Origin: an uncultured bacterium
GTDB taxonomy: Bacteria; Actinomycetota; Coriobacteriia; Coriobacteriales; Coriobacteriaceae
Assembly: GCA_905214465.1 (NCBI GenBank)
Contig: CAJMMD010000002.1
Span: forward strand, 1 to 64,000
Length of the DNA stretch: 64,000 nucleotides
Direction of reading: 5' to 3'
Positions 7,951-19,300 of the stretch are shown here, piece after piece (position 1 is the first letter of the stretch; the number at the start of each line of letters is the position of its first letter). The notes under the pieces are model-generated. The model ran no database searches. It was given only the letters and a program-made list of their open reading frames with translations, and was not told the origin of the DNA. Both the position numbers and the translations under genes were made by a program.

Positions 7951-10566
7951 TTACCAGAGCAGGCGCACGGGGCCGAGCAGGCCGCTGGGCTCGGAGGGTT
8001 CGGTGAGGGCGAAGATGTCGGGGATGGCGTGGTCGAGGGTGTTGATTACATCGATTGTGAGCGCATGTTCACCGGCGGCAAGGGTGCCGAGCTCAAAGCG
8101 GTAGGGCGGACAGATGCGGCAGCCCAGATCCGCGCCGTCAAGTGCGACCGTGGCGGTCTCAAAGACCTCGCCCAGGTCGAGCGCGGCGCCGGCGAGGTTC
8201 TCAGCAACGGCAAAGCTTGCCTGGTAGCGGAAAGTGCCTGCCTTGCCGGGGAATTCGGCGCAGGAAAGATCGTGCAGGTCGCCAAGCTCGACGGCCTCGT
8301 CAAAGACCAGGTGCGTGGCATCGGCGTCGGGCGTGGCAAAGGAGACGTTCCAGGGGCCGTCAACGCGCATGACCTCACGCTCGGCATCGGAGTTTCCGCG
8401 CTCGGCGGCAGCGGGCGCCTCGGCCCCGAGCACCACAATGCAGCTCTCGTAGGGCGCGAGCTCAAGCGTGCCGTCAAAGGCGGCGGGCTCGGTGCCGTTG
8501 AGCAGGTCGAGGCGCGCGCCTGCAACGGGTGTGCCGTCGGCAAGCGCAATCTGAGTGGAGATACCCTGCTTGGGATGCTCGTTGACGAGCATCAGATAGC
8601 TCTCGCCCGCCCGCTCGTAGCGCAGTGCGCGCAGCCAGGGCTGGGGCGCGGCGCAAACCACGGTCTGCATGCCGGTGTTGGCAAGTGTGTCTGCGAGCTC
8701 GGTGGTCGCCAGGAGCTTGATGCCGGCGACCGCGGCTGCATCCAGGGAGGCAAAGCCCTCGCGGCCTGCAGTGTCACCGTCGTAGCGCTTGTTCGGCAAC
8801 TCATCCAGCGCGTACACGGCAACACCTGCGGCTGCGGCACGCGCAGCAAAGTCGAGCACGGCTCCGCCGACAAACTCGGCTCCGGGCATCACCAGGCAGC
8901 GGTATGCCTGGCCGTTCACGCCAAAGCCGCTACCGTCTGCGGCAATTTCAACGGCATAGCGCCCTGCGTCCTCAAATGCCTCTGCCGGCACGATGTCAAA
9001 GTCGACCTGCGCGCGCATAAGCTCGGAGGCGGCATGCTGCATAAAGTTCGCCTCGCCTGCCCACTCGGCGTCCGCATGGTAGAGAAGCGCCACCGGGGTC
9101 GTTGCGCGCCCGCCGCTCAGCAGGCTCGCCGTACGGTTCATGTAGCTCATGAGCTTGCCAAAGTGCGCAAACTGGGGGTTCTGACCGTGCGCGTAAAAGT
9201 GCGGCGGGCAGTCGAAATCGGGGAAGGCGGCCATGCTAAAGGCGTGTGGCACAAACCAGTTGACGCCGCGCACCATAACGTGGTCGGCGATCCACTTCAT
9301 CTCGCGCAGGCCCTCATGCCAGCCAAAGGCGCCAAATACCTCGGCCATGCAGCAGCCCTGCTTTTTGGGGTCGAGATGCGCTGCCGAGGAGCCCAGCTTG
9401 GGCAGCACGTAGTTGTAGAACTCCAGGTCCCACACGCCGCGGCCGTAGGAGTGGAGCCCCCGGTCCATGCCGGGGATGAGCTGGTTGATCACGATGTCCA
9501 CGCCCGCCATGTCCTGACCGCCCACGGCGCGGAAGTAGTGGCCGGCGCCCACACCCAGGCGCGCGTGGCAATCCTTGTCCTCGATCACGTGGCCGATATA
9601 CTGCACGCCGTGCGCGCGGCACCAGTCGCCGAGCTGGTCGCAGAAGCACTCCTTGTAGAGCGTGCTCGCAATGTCCATGTACGCGTGGCGCACGTGCGCG
9701 CCGGCGTCCTTGCGATCCCACAGGTGCGGGAGCTCGTCCAGGTAGCGCTCGCCCAGCGCCGCACGCAGGCGGCGCTCGAGCTCGGCCGACCAGGGCAGGG
9801 GCGCGGTGGCCTTACCGATGAGTGTGTCGGAGATGCCGTTGGCGCCGGTGACGCCCTTCTCGTTGGCAAAGCCGGGCTCATCGGAGAAAAAGCCCAGGAT
9901 GGTCTTGCCAAACTCATCGCCCAGATGCGCAAAGTGCGGCTTGTACACGGCATCGATGAGCTGCGCCACCGAGGCACGGTCGACCATGTTGATGTAGTCC
10001 TCGTTGTAGGAGGTCTTGCCGCTCGTGAACATCACGCACGCCTGCGTGGTGCCGGCCGGTGCGTCAAAGACCAAGCGGCAGGGCATGCCGTGCTCGTCCT
10101 CGATTACGCGGTGCTCGACCTCGACGGTGCGCCCTTCCTGCATAAACGTTACGCCATAGAAGCGCTCCGTCTTGTCGAACATGTTGGTGAGCGCGATGCT
10201 CGCCTGCGGCGTGGGGCCCACCACGTCGATGGTGCGGTGGGTGAGAACGATCTTGCGGAGCTCGGGCGCCGCCTCCTTGACGGCGCCGTTGGCGTATCCG
10301 GTGGGAAAGTGCGCATCGTCTAAGATCCAGATTTTGAGGCCCAGCTGCTTGCACGTGTCGATCACAAAGCGCAGGTCGCGCCACCAGCCCTCATCGCAAA
10401 AATCGGGATGCGGGCGGCTCTCGAGGCAGACCTCGTGGATATCGGCGCCGGCAATCTTCTCCAGATATTCGGCAATGGTCTGTTGGTCCTCGCCCTTCAT
10501 CCACAAAAACGGGAGCACGTGGTTGTCATAGGCACCGTTGAGCACCTGCTGGTAGTACGCGGTCAT
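7951..10566 (-). CDS. GH106-like (alpha-L-rhamnosidase-type) glycoside hydrolase
   Basis: This is a large cytoplasmic hydrolase of 871 residues. The N-terminus (FLWMKGEDQQTIAEYLEKI, then DLRFVIDTCKQLGLKIWILDD) matches the barrel start of GH106-type enzymes, and the C-terminal 130 residues look like a galactose-binding beta-sandwich. Upstream in-frame codons to 10782 are rejected because GGAGG lies 4 bases before the ATG at 10566. No signal peptide is present. The AraC regulator is divergent and probably controls it. With the apiosidase-like and GH1 enzymes it suggests use of decorated plant glycosides. The family assignment is from motif resemblance and the exact substrate is inferred. Confidence 0.65.
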   Translation of the reverse strand: MTAYYQQVLNGAYDNHVLPFLWMKGEDQQTIAEYLEKIAGADIHEVCLESRPHPDFCDEGWWRDLRFVIDTCKQLGLKIWILDDAHFPTGYANGAVKEAAPELRKIVLTHRTIDVVGPTPQASIALTNMFDKTERFYGVTFMQEGRTVEVEHRVIEDEHGMPCRLVFDAPAGTTQACVMFTSGKTSYNEDYINMVDRASVAQLIDAVYKPHFAHLGDEFGKTILGFFSDEPGFANEKGVTGANGISDTLIGKATAPLPWSAELERRLRAALGERYLDELPHLWDRKDAGAHVRHAYMDIASTLYKECFCDQLGDWCRAHGVQYIGHVIEDKDCHARLGVGAGHYFRAVGGQDMAGVDIVINQLIPGMDRGLHSYGRGVWDLEFYNYVLPKLGSSAAHLDPKKQGCCMAEVFGAFGWHEGLREMKWIADHVMVRGVNWFVPHAFSMAAFPDFDCPPHFYAHGQNPQFAHFGKLMSYMNRTASLLSGGRATTPVALLYHADAEWAGEANFMQHAASELMRAQVDFDIVPAEAFEDAGRYAVEIAADGSGFGVNGQAYRCLVMPGAEFVGGAVLDFAARAAAAGVAVYALDELPNKRYDGDTAGREGFASLDAAAVAGIKLLATTELADTLANTGMQTVVCAAPQPWLRALRYERAGESYLMLVNEHPKQGISTQIALADGTPVAGARLDLLNGTEPAAFDGTLELAPYESCIVVLGAEAPAAAERGNSDAEREVMRVDGPWNVSFATPDADATHLVFDEAVELGDLHDLSCAEFPGKAGTFRYQASFAVAENLAGAALDLGEVFETATVALDGADLGCRICPPYRFELGTLAAGEHALTIDVINTLDHAIPDIFALTEPSEPSGLLGPVRLLW

Positions 10567-10690
10567 GGATCCTCCTTGCAAGCCGATGGTGGGCAGCGTA
10601 TGTTGCATGACTCCATTCTGGCGTGCGGGCGATGGCGTGCTAATATCCAAATCACGACAGAATATGACCGAATCAACGATTGGTGGGGCC

Positions 10691-11692
10691 ATGGAGATCT
10701 TGGAGTTCGAGCGCCGGCTGAGCGAGCTGAGCGCCAGCGAGAGGCGATATAGGGACGAGGCTCCCTTTGACTGGTCGATCATGACCGAGCGCGTTGAGGT
10801 CGATGGACGGTCGGTGCGAAAGATCGGGCAGATGGGGGCGGAATATGCTCAGGCCGGAATGCCAGCTGGCCTGATGATCAGGAGAAACTCGCGCTTTAAC
10901 GCGGTACCCGAGCATGTGCACGACTACGTTGAGATCAGCTATGTGTACCGGGGGCGCTGTCCGCAGACGGTTGCGGGGGAGAAGCTCGTGCTCGAACGCA
11001 ACGAGGTACTGCTGCTCGATGCCGCCTGCCCGCACGCGGTGGCGGCGCTCGGCGAGGATGACATCATGCTAAGTATGACCGTTTCACGTACCTTTTTGCA
11101 GCGCGGCCTCGAGGCGAGCCTCTCGCGCGAGAGCGCGGTCTCGCGGTTTTTGTTCAACGCGCTCAACAGCGAGACCGACCATCGCGGGCACGTGCGCTTT
11201 CGCTGCGGGGAGAGCCGGCGCGTGCGGCGCTACATGCAGGAGATGCTCTGCGAACGCTACGAGCCGAGCCTCAACAGCGCCGAGATCGTTCTGCGCCTGT
11301 TTCAGCTTCTGTTGGCCGAGCTCATGGATTGCTACGAGCACGAGCTCGTGCGCGGCGCGGCGGCGGGGCGCGATGAGTCGGGGCGCGCGGCCTCGCTCGT
11401 GGCAGGGATGCTCGGCTACATCGAGCGCTCGTTTGCCACCTGCTCGCTCGAGGAGATGGCGGCACGCTTTCATGTGAGCCCTAACTACGCGTCGGCGCTG
11501 CTCAAGCAGCATGTGGGAAAGACCTACCGACAGCTGGTCCAGGAGCGCAGGCTCGCGCGTGCCGCGGAGCTCTTGCGCGCGGGTGCCACGGCCGAGGCGG
11601 CGGCGCGTGCCGTTGGCTATGAGAACATGAGCTTTTTCTATCGCAAGTTCCGCACCGCCTACGGCTGCACGCCGGCAACATACCGTGGATGA
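10691..11692 (+). CDS. AraC-family transcriptional regulator
   Basis: This is a regulator of about 333 residues with an N-terminal cupin-like sensing domain (PEHVHDYVEISYVYRG, about 65-80) and a C-terminal double helix-turn-helix of AraC type (SLEEMAARFHVSPNYASALLKQ and AAARAVGYENMSFFYRKFR). It is transcribed divergently from the GH106-like hydrolase with a gap of about 120 bases, which makes that gene its likely target. The start is uncertain: ATG 10691 follows GGTGGGG, but an in-frame ATG at 10664 is also possible. Confidence 0.88.
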   Translation: MEILEFERRLSELSASERRYRDEAPFDWSIMTERVEVDGRSVRKIGQMGAEYAQAGMPAGLMIRRNSRFNAVPEHVHDYVEISYVYRGRCPQTVAGEKLVLERNEVLLLDAACPHAVAALGEDDIMLSMTVSRTFLQRGLEASLSRESAVSRFLFNALNSETDHRGHVRFRCGESRRVRRYMQEMLCERYEPSLNSAEIVLRLFQLLLAELMDCYEHELVRGAAAGRDESGRAASLVAGMLGYIERSFATCSLEEMAARFHVSPNYASALLKQHVGKTYRQLVQERRLARAAELLRAGATAEAAARAVGYENMSFFYRKFRTAYGCTPATYRG

Positions 11693-13380
<1,688 letters not shown>

Positions 13381-13442
13381 TCGACAAGATGGGTGCCACC
13401 GGGGAAAAGCCTTGGGATGGGCTCGTGATTCGAGTCCCCACC

Positions 13443-13471
13443 TTAGCATTTGAACCATTTGGCACTATAAT
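13443..13471 (+). promoter_or_regulatory. Predicted promoter of IIA(Glc)
   Basis: A consensus -10 box TATAAT (13466-13471) lies 17 bases after TTAGCA (13443-13448), about 50 bases before the start codon. Confidence 0.55.
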
Positions 13472-13520
13472 CACCATAGGCATGCGCATAACGTTGCGCT
13501 GAATCAAGAGGAGAAAACGT

Positions 13521-14057
13521 ATGGGTCTGTTTGACATGTTCAAGAAGAAGGCTGAGCCCGCGGCTGCCGCTGCTCCGGCCTCCATCTCTGCTTCTGCCGG
13601 CGCCGACGTGCTGTGCTCGCCCGTCAAGGGCAAGGTCATCAAGATGGCCGACGTGCCCGATCCCGTCTTTGGTGGCGAGGTTCTGGGCAAGGGCTGCGCC
13701 GTGTGGCCCGAGGACGATCTGGTCTACGCTCCCTGCGACGGCAAGGTGACCGTCACCATGGGTCACGCCGTGGGCCTGCAGTCCGATAGCGGCATCGAGG
13801 TTCTGGTGCACGTTGGCGTCGATACCGTCAACATGAACGGCGACGGCTTCGAGGGCTTCGTCAAGGCCGACGATGTCGTTAAGGCTGGCCAGCCCATGCT
13901 CAAGATCGACCGCGCCAAGATCGCCGCTGCCGGCTACAAGGACTGCGTCGTCGTGGCCGTGTCCAACACCGCCGAGTTTGCCGACGTTGAGCTCGCCGTC
14001 GAGGCCGACTCCGCTGTCGCCGCCGGCGACGCCATCGTTAAGGTCGTCCGCAAGTAA
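13521..14057 (+). CDS. crr: PTS EIIA, glucose family (free-standing)
   Basis: This 178-residue soluble EIIA of the glucose family passes phosphate from HPr to EIIB. A short Ala-rich N-terminal extension precedes the conserved domain (about 27-178). The active-site pair is visible as His82 in TMGHAVGLQS and His97 in LVHVGVDTVN, the latter being the phosphorylated residue by family knowledge. AAGAGGAG precedes the start. It has its own promoter and terminator, so it could serve several EIIBC permeases lacking a IIA domain, including the one at 3882. Confidence 0.92.
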   Translation: MGLFDMFKKKAEPAAAAAPASISASAGADVLCSPVKGKVIKMADVPDPVFGGEVLGKGCAVWPEDDLVYAPCDGKVTVTMGHAVGLQSDSGIEVLVHVGVDTVNMNGDGFEGFVKADDVVKAGQPMLKIDRAKIAAAGYKDCVVVAVSNTAEFADVELAVEADSAVAAGDAIVKVVRK

Positions 14058-14082
14058 ACTGCGACAACATAAGGATGTGCAA

Positions 14083-14113
14083 GGGTGGTCGGGTTATCCG
14101 GCCGCCCTTTTTT
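14083..14113 (+). terminator. Terminator after IIA(Glc)
   Basis: A GC-rich stem (gggtggtcgg paired with ccggccgccc) is followed by six T residues. Confidence 0.85.
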
Positions 14114-14290
14114 AATGGGCCGAGTGGGCGCATTTTATTGCAGGGGGCTTGCTTTATAGGCCGTTCGTTCGTCAAATTGAGCCGCCTGCGCTTTTGTGAC
14201 GCAGGGGGTTGGGCCTGGCCGCTAATATGGACTTGCTGTTACGACGTGCGCTGCGCAGGGAACGCGGCGCCGCTTGTTTGGAGGAACAAC

Positions 14291-14848
14291 ATGAAAAAGA
14301 AGCTGCTGCTTGCGCCCCTCATGGCCGTCTTGGTTGCGTGCGTGGTCCTGCTTTCCGGCTGCGGAGGGCCTTCGGTGGAGGAGCTCATCACCAACGACCT
14401 TACGAGCCAGTTCGACGAGATCAAGAACGGCGGCGATGACTTCCTTTCCGGTCTGGAAGAGGCTTCGGGCGACGAGTTTGAGCAGCTGGGTATCGATCCC
14501 AAGGAGTATGCCAAGAGCTATCTCGAGGGCTTTGACTACAAGATCGGCGATGTGACGGTCGACGAGGACAAGGGCACCGCGACTGCCGATGTCACCATTA
14601 CCTGCAAGTCCATGAACAAGATCGTTGAAGATTTCGCCACCCAGTATCAGGAGAAGATCGCGGCGCTCGATACGATGCCTTCCGAGGACGACCTGTACAA
14701 GATGGCCGGCCAGGTCATGGTCGACGTGACCAAGGCCGCTAAGACCAAGGACACCAAGGTTACCTTCAAGTACACCGCCAATGACGATGGCGAGTGGTCT
14801 GCTGACGATTCCGCAACCACCGAGATGATGAATGCGATGATGAACTAG
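14291..14848 (+). CDS. Predicted lipoprotein of unknown function
   Basis: This 185-residue secreted lipoprotein has a lysine-rich N-terminus, a hydrophobic stretch and the lipobox LLSGC with the lipidated cysteine at position 24. The mature part is acidic and mixed alpha/beta (SYLEGFDYKIGDVTVDED, then TATADVTITCKSMN), which resembles small bacterial domains of the DUF5105/NTF2-like type found in lipoproteins; this is only a resemblance. GGAGGAAC precedes the start. It is flanked by terminators and so is probably transcribed alone. Confidence 0.75.
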   Translation: MKKKLLLAPLMAVLVACVVLLSGCGGPSVEELITNDLTSQFDEIKNGGDDFLSGLEEASGDEFEQLGIDPKEYAKSYLEGFDYKIGDVTVDEDKGTATADVTITCKSMNKIVEDFATQYQEKIAALDTMPSEDDLYKMAGQVMVDVTKAAKTKDTKVTFKYTANDDGEWSADDSATTEMMNAMMN

Positions 14849-14852
14849 GGGA

Positions 14853-14995
14853 GTTACGCGGTTCTACGAACCGCGTAACTGCTCGACGCTGCGCGGGCAC
14901 CAGAGCGACAACTTGTCATTCAAAGAGGACGGCATGACCAGAAGGTCTATGCCGTCCTCTTTTCATGCCAATTTGTTCGCTCTGGTGCCCGCTCG
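14853..14995. repeat. Two intergenic hairpins after the lipoprotein gene
   Basis: A perfect 12-bp stem (gttacgcggttc at 14853-14864, complement at 14868-14879, loop tac) is followed by a longer imperfect inverted repeat at 14891-14995, with outer arms around gggcaccagagcgaac and inner arms around gaggacggcat. The remainder to 15151 (303-base gap) carries ggcacttggggacgttcc-type repeats near 15,040-15,095, like those near position 207. No gene is seen. Confidence 0.7.
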
Positions 14996-15151
14996 CTGTC
15001 CGTCCTCTACCTGCGGCGTTGCCATGGTAGTCATTGGGGCGGCACTTGGGGACGTTCCTTTTCTGCCGGCAGTTGGGGGACATTTCTTTGGTGCGGGGGG
15101 CAGCTAAAAGAGTCCCGTCCCAAATTAGCTACCCGTAGGAGGGATGAGCGG

Positions 15152-15817
15152 TTATTCGCCCAGAATTAGCGCGGCGAGCTCTGCCTGGGTGTCCACCACG
15201 TAGTCGGCGCCGGCGGCTTCCAGCTCTGCACGGCCGCGGAAGCCCCAGCTGACGCCCGCACTCTTAAGGCCGGCGTTGTGGCCGGTCAGGATATCGACAT
15301 TGGAATCGCCCACATAGAGCGTGGTTGCCGGATCGGCACCCAGCTCTTCCATCACATGCAGCGTGACGGGTGCTTCGGGCTTGGGCGGAAACGCATCGAC
15401 ACGGCCCTGCACCAGCGCAAAGCGCTCGGAACCAAAGTATTTCTCGATAAGCGGAGCCGCCGAGACGTGGTCCTTGTTAGTGAGTACGGCAAGCTGCACA
15501 CCCGCGGCGCGCAAGCGGTCGAGCATCTCGATCGTGCCGGCATAGGGGGCGGTGTGGTCCTCCTTGTGCTCGCCGTAGTAAGCCCTAAACTCGGCAAGCG
15601 TCTGCTCAAACATACGGCCGTCGCCCGCATACTCGGCGGGCATAAAGCGCTCAACCAGCTTGAGCATGCCGTTTCCCACCTTGTAGCGGTACTCGTCCAC
15701 GGCAAACGTGGGCCAGCCGTGCATCTCGCAGGTGTGGTTGCCGGCGGCTGCCAGGTCCTCGAGCGTGTTGAGGATAGTGCCGTCAAGGTCAAAGATCACG
15801 GTGGAAAAAGCTGCCAT
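15152..15817 (-). CDS. HAD-superfamily phosphatase, phosphoglycolate-phosphatase-like
   Basis: This 221-residue haloacid dehalogenase-type hydrolase has motif I IFDLDGTILNT with the nucleophilic aspartate near residue 9, motif II in LAVLTNKD, a lysine in FPPKPEAPV, and motif IV in YVGDSNVDILTG. The cap is of the Gph/PGMB type. Such enzymes remove phosphate from phosphoglycolate or sugar phosphates; the exact substrate cannot be read from the sequence. The start at 15817 is preferred over 15859 because GGGAG lies 7 bases upstream. No operon partner is evident. Confidence 0.88.
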   Translation of the reverse strand: MAAFSTVIFDLDGTILNTLEDLAAAGNHTCEMHGWPTFAVDEYRYKVGNGMLKLVERFMPAEYAGDGRMFEQTLAEFRAYYGEHKEDHTAPYAGTIEMLDRLRAAGVQLAVLTNKDHVSAAPLIEKYFGSERFALVQGRVDAFPPKPEAPVTLHVMEELGADPATTLYVGDSNVDILTGHNAGLKSAGVSWGFRGRAELEAAGADYVVDTQAELAALILGE

Positions 15818-16035
15818 AGGTACGCTCCCATCTATATAGCTCACGCAAGCGGCAACCATAATAGCGCGTGCCGCCCAGCCGGGAATGGGCGGGTCAAAAG
15901 TCCCGCGGGGGCATTCGGGCCGCTCAATCTTGTGGGCGGGTTTGGTTCGTCAGCGGCCTGGTGGCGATAGAGGCTGCCTATAGGCGGTTATCCGGGAGCC
16001 ATATGGCTCGGATATGGCGGTTTTTGTGTAGTGCA

Positions 16036-16065
16036 TTGACCGATTTATCTGCGGTAACGTACACT
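16036..16065 (+). promoter_or_regulatory. Predicted promoter of the riboswitch transcript
   Basis: TTGACC (16036-16041) and TACACT (16060-16065) are separated by 18 bases and lie just upstream of the aptamer. Confidence 0.5.
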
Positions 16066-16081
16066 TCCTCCGTTAAAAAAT

Positions 16082-16199
16082 AGAAGCCGGAGCACGGGTG
16101 CGCGCGAGCGCATAAAGGGGAATCGGGTGAGAATCCCGAGCAAGGCGGTTACTGTGTGCGGGCGCGCCCGCGAGCCAGATTACCTGCCCGCGCTCTTCT
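16082..16199 (+). ncRNA. Cobalamin (B12) riboswitch
   Basis: The aptamer shows the conserved core ggggaatcgggtgagaatcc (the GGGAA...GGTGAAAATCC block), then cggttactgtg, and the B12-box-like gagccagattacctgcccg. The P1 stem closes with agaag (16082-16086) and cttct (16195-16199). It lies on the plus strand 175 bases before the large surface-protein gene at 16374. Cobalamin binding normally represses the downstream gene. The expression platform is not obvious; a short gaaaccgag hairpin follows immediately. Confidence 0.9.
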
Positions 16200-16373
16200 C
16201 GAAACCGAGGGCCTTTCTGTTTGCCGCTGGATTCCGGTCTACAAGGGGTGCTGCTGAGCGTGTGTTTTGCTGCCGATAGGGTGGCTGGCGTGCGCCTTTG
16301 TGCTGCCGGGGTATCGCCTGTCCCGCCTTCTTCGCCATGGCTCTATTGCAGGTTCGCGAAAGAAGGAGAACGG

Positions 16374-19300
16374 GTGACGCGAAACAACATTATGCTCAAG
16401 CGCCTGGGGGCCGCTGCTTTCTCGGTGCTGCTAGTCTGGTCGATGCCGGGTACGTCGGCATTTGCCGAGGGCGTGGCAGAGATCGCTGTGCAGGCGCAGG
16501 CCCAGGCCTCGCAGCAGGCGGATGCTGCCGAGAATGCCGACGAGTCGAGTTTCACTTCGGACGAGCAGACGGGTGCTGAAGGCGCCGAGGCGTCGGCGGA
16601 CGAGGCAAGATCCGACGTTGCTCCGTCTGCCGATGAGGGGCTTGCCGCCATGCTGAGTGCGGACGAGCAGAACGCCGCCGCGGTGAACGTCGACGATGAC
16701 GACGCCGATGTTCAGCAGACACGTGACGTGCGTGTCGCCAAGGCCGGCGAGACTGTGATGGTCTCTTCTGCCGATGAGCTGCCCACCACCATCGAGGCCG
16801 GGGCTGTCGTGAAGCTCGCGGCGAATATCAGCCTTGAGGCTGACCAACAGATCGAGACCGTGGCCGGTACGCTCGATGGCCAGGGCCATAGCATCGTGCT
16901 CAACGGCAAGGCGTTGGCGAAGAGTGTGACCGGTACAGTGCAGAATCTGGGCGTGACGGGTTCGATGTTGATTTCTGGCATCGACGGTCCTATCGCCACC
17001 ACATGCTCGGGTACCGTGCAAATGTGCTGGTCGACGGCAAGCCCCTCTGACGACAATTGGACTTTCGCTGCCGCTGCCGGTCTCGTAGGCACGCTCGATG
17101 GCGGTTCGGTGCTCAACTCGTATTACGCCGGCAGCCTCAGCGGCATGCCCCTTGGCGGCTACGGCCTCGTTGCCTGGTATAAGTCTGGCACCGTGGCCAA
17201 CAATCTGTTCACTGCGGGCGATCAGGCGTGCGGCTACAAGGTTGATGCTTCCTTCGGTAGCAAAATCTCAACCGACGAGCTCAAGACCCAGGCCTCGGTC
17301 GATAAGCTCAACACCGATGCCCCTGCCACCGGCTTTACCTGGTCTGCGCAGGGCGGTTTGCCTGTGCTGATCTCGGGCGACGCTGCGGTCGTCGTGAACA
17401 AGGATGCCCTCAAGGCTGCGATTGACGATGCCAACGCCAAGATCGAGAACGACTACACGGCCGAGAGCTGGTCGAAGCTCGCTGAGGCCCTTGTGAGCGC
17501 TCAAGACGTCTACGCCAACGATGACGCCAAGCAGGCCGAGGTCAACGCCGCAACCAAGACGCTCACCGATGCCATTGCCGCGCTCGAGAAGCCCAAGCCC
17601 ACCGAGCCCGTGGCTCAGCCACAGAACGTAGTGCACCTGAGCTCGCAGAGCGACCTCGAAAACAAGTTCAAACCCGCCGACGCCGACGCCTATTACGTTC
17701 TCGACAACGACATTACCATCGATGACGAGTACTTCTTTGCCCCCATGGGCATACTCGCGGGCACACTCGACGGCCAGGGCCACATCATCACCTTCGCCAA
17801 CGGCGGTGGCGTGAAGTCGCTCATGGGCGGAGTTGCCTCCACGGGCGTGGTGCAGAACATCTCATTTGCCGGCAAACTGAAGCAAGCGACGGACGGCAAG
17901 GCGTTCGGCCCCCTGGGCAACAAGGTTCAGGGCGCCGTGCTCAACTGCTCCACGAGCGTGACCGGCAAGGGCGTAGCGGGCTTTGCGCGCACGCTCGACG
18001 GCGGCATCGTGTCCAACTGCGTTTCGACCTCCAAGGGCACGGCGGGCGCGCTGTTCGCGACCTATAGCGCGGGCCAGCTCGTCAACACCTACTGGGGCGC
18101 ATTCCTCACCAACAAGATGGGCGCTCCCGCCTCGGCGCTCGTCAACTCCTATGCTGTCGACCCCGCTGACATGGCCACCGATGCCTTCGCCGATCTTATC
18201 AACGCCAACTGCGGCGCCAACGGCAGCAGCTGGGGTATCGATAAAAATGGCACGCCGGTCTTTGGCTCGGGCAACAGCTACCAGGCGCCCGAGGACACCA
18301 CGCCCGAGGACGCCTACACCGTGAGCTTCACGGCCAACGACGGCACCAGCCAGACGGTTGCCGGCCATATGCTCGAGGTTTCGCCTGATGCTGTGGACGC
18401 CTACCGCAAACTTGGCGTCTTTGCACTTAAGGGCGTCCCGGCCACGAGCACCATCACCTGGGGCACCGATGACGCCAACCGCGGCAACATCGGCATCAAC
18501 GAGTCCACGGGAGAGCTCTATGTCTACGACAACGCTACCGGCACGGTGACCGCCACCGAGCACAAGGCCGATGGCTCCGAGCAGACCGTGGCTACCATCA
18601 AGATCAAGGCCAAGGCCAAACAGTTCGACGACTTTGAGCTGTGGTATCGTGCCTCCGACGGCACCGTGAGCAACGTGACCGACGGTGCGGCTACCGTCCA
18701 GGGCTCCGAGGTGCGCAACCTCGAGATTCGCGTGCATTACGTCGACGCCGATAAGGGCGAGTACGTGCCCGTCTCGTTCAGCCGCTTCCACTTTGCCTCG
18801 AGCGATCCTACGACCATCTACAGCAACGACTACTCGGCCTGCTTTTACTTCAAGCATGCCGGCAGTGCCACGATCACCGTTACCCCGCGCGACGCCGCAT
18901 CTGCGGGCGCCGGCTCCAAGAGCGTGACGCTGACGTCAGAAGCCGTGGCCGCCACGTCCATCTCGATGGGCTATAACGAGGACGGCGCCACCGTCTACCT
19001 GCAGGGCCGCAGCCCACTCTCCGAGCGCGGCGCGTTTTTGACCGATCACGCGCGCCCGGTGGTGACGCCCGACAACGCCACCAACCGCGACAACTTTACC
19101 GTGACGAGCAGCGACCCTGCCGTGGCAGCCTACACCACCGCGGGCGAGATTGGCTACACGGCGTACAAGGCCGGCGCCACCACGTTTACCGCGACGCTGC
19201 CCGACACGGACGCCGAGGGCAAGGCCATCAGCGCGTCGTGCGACGTGACCTATGCCTACCAAAATCCGCTTACGAGCGTGACGGCCGGTACGGGCAGCCT

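Noticed and set aside
7702..10323. 873-residue open frame on the plus strand opposite the GH106-like gene
   Set aside because: It has no recognisable motif and lies antisense to a gene with clear family motifs and a strong ribosome-binding site.
16221..16373. Upstream start (16221) for the large surface protein
   Set aside because: It would place 51 residues without a signal-peptide character before the real leader. GTG 16374 has GAAGGAG and is directly followed by the signal peptide.
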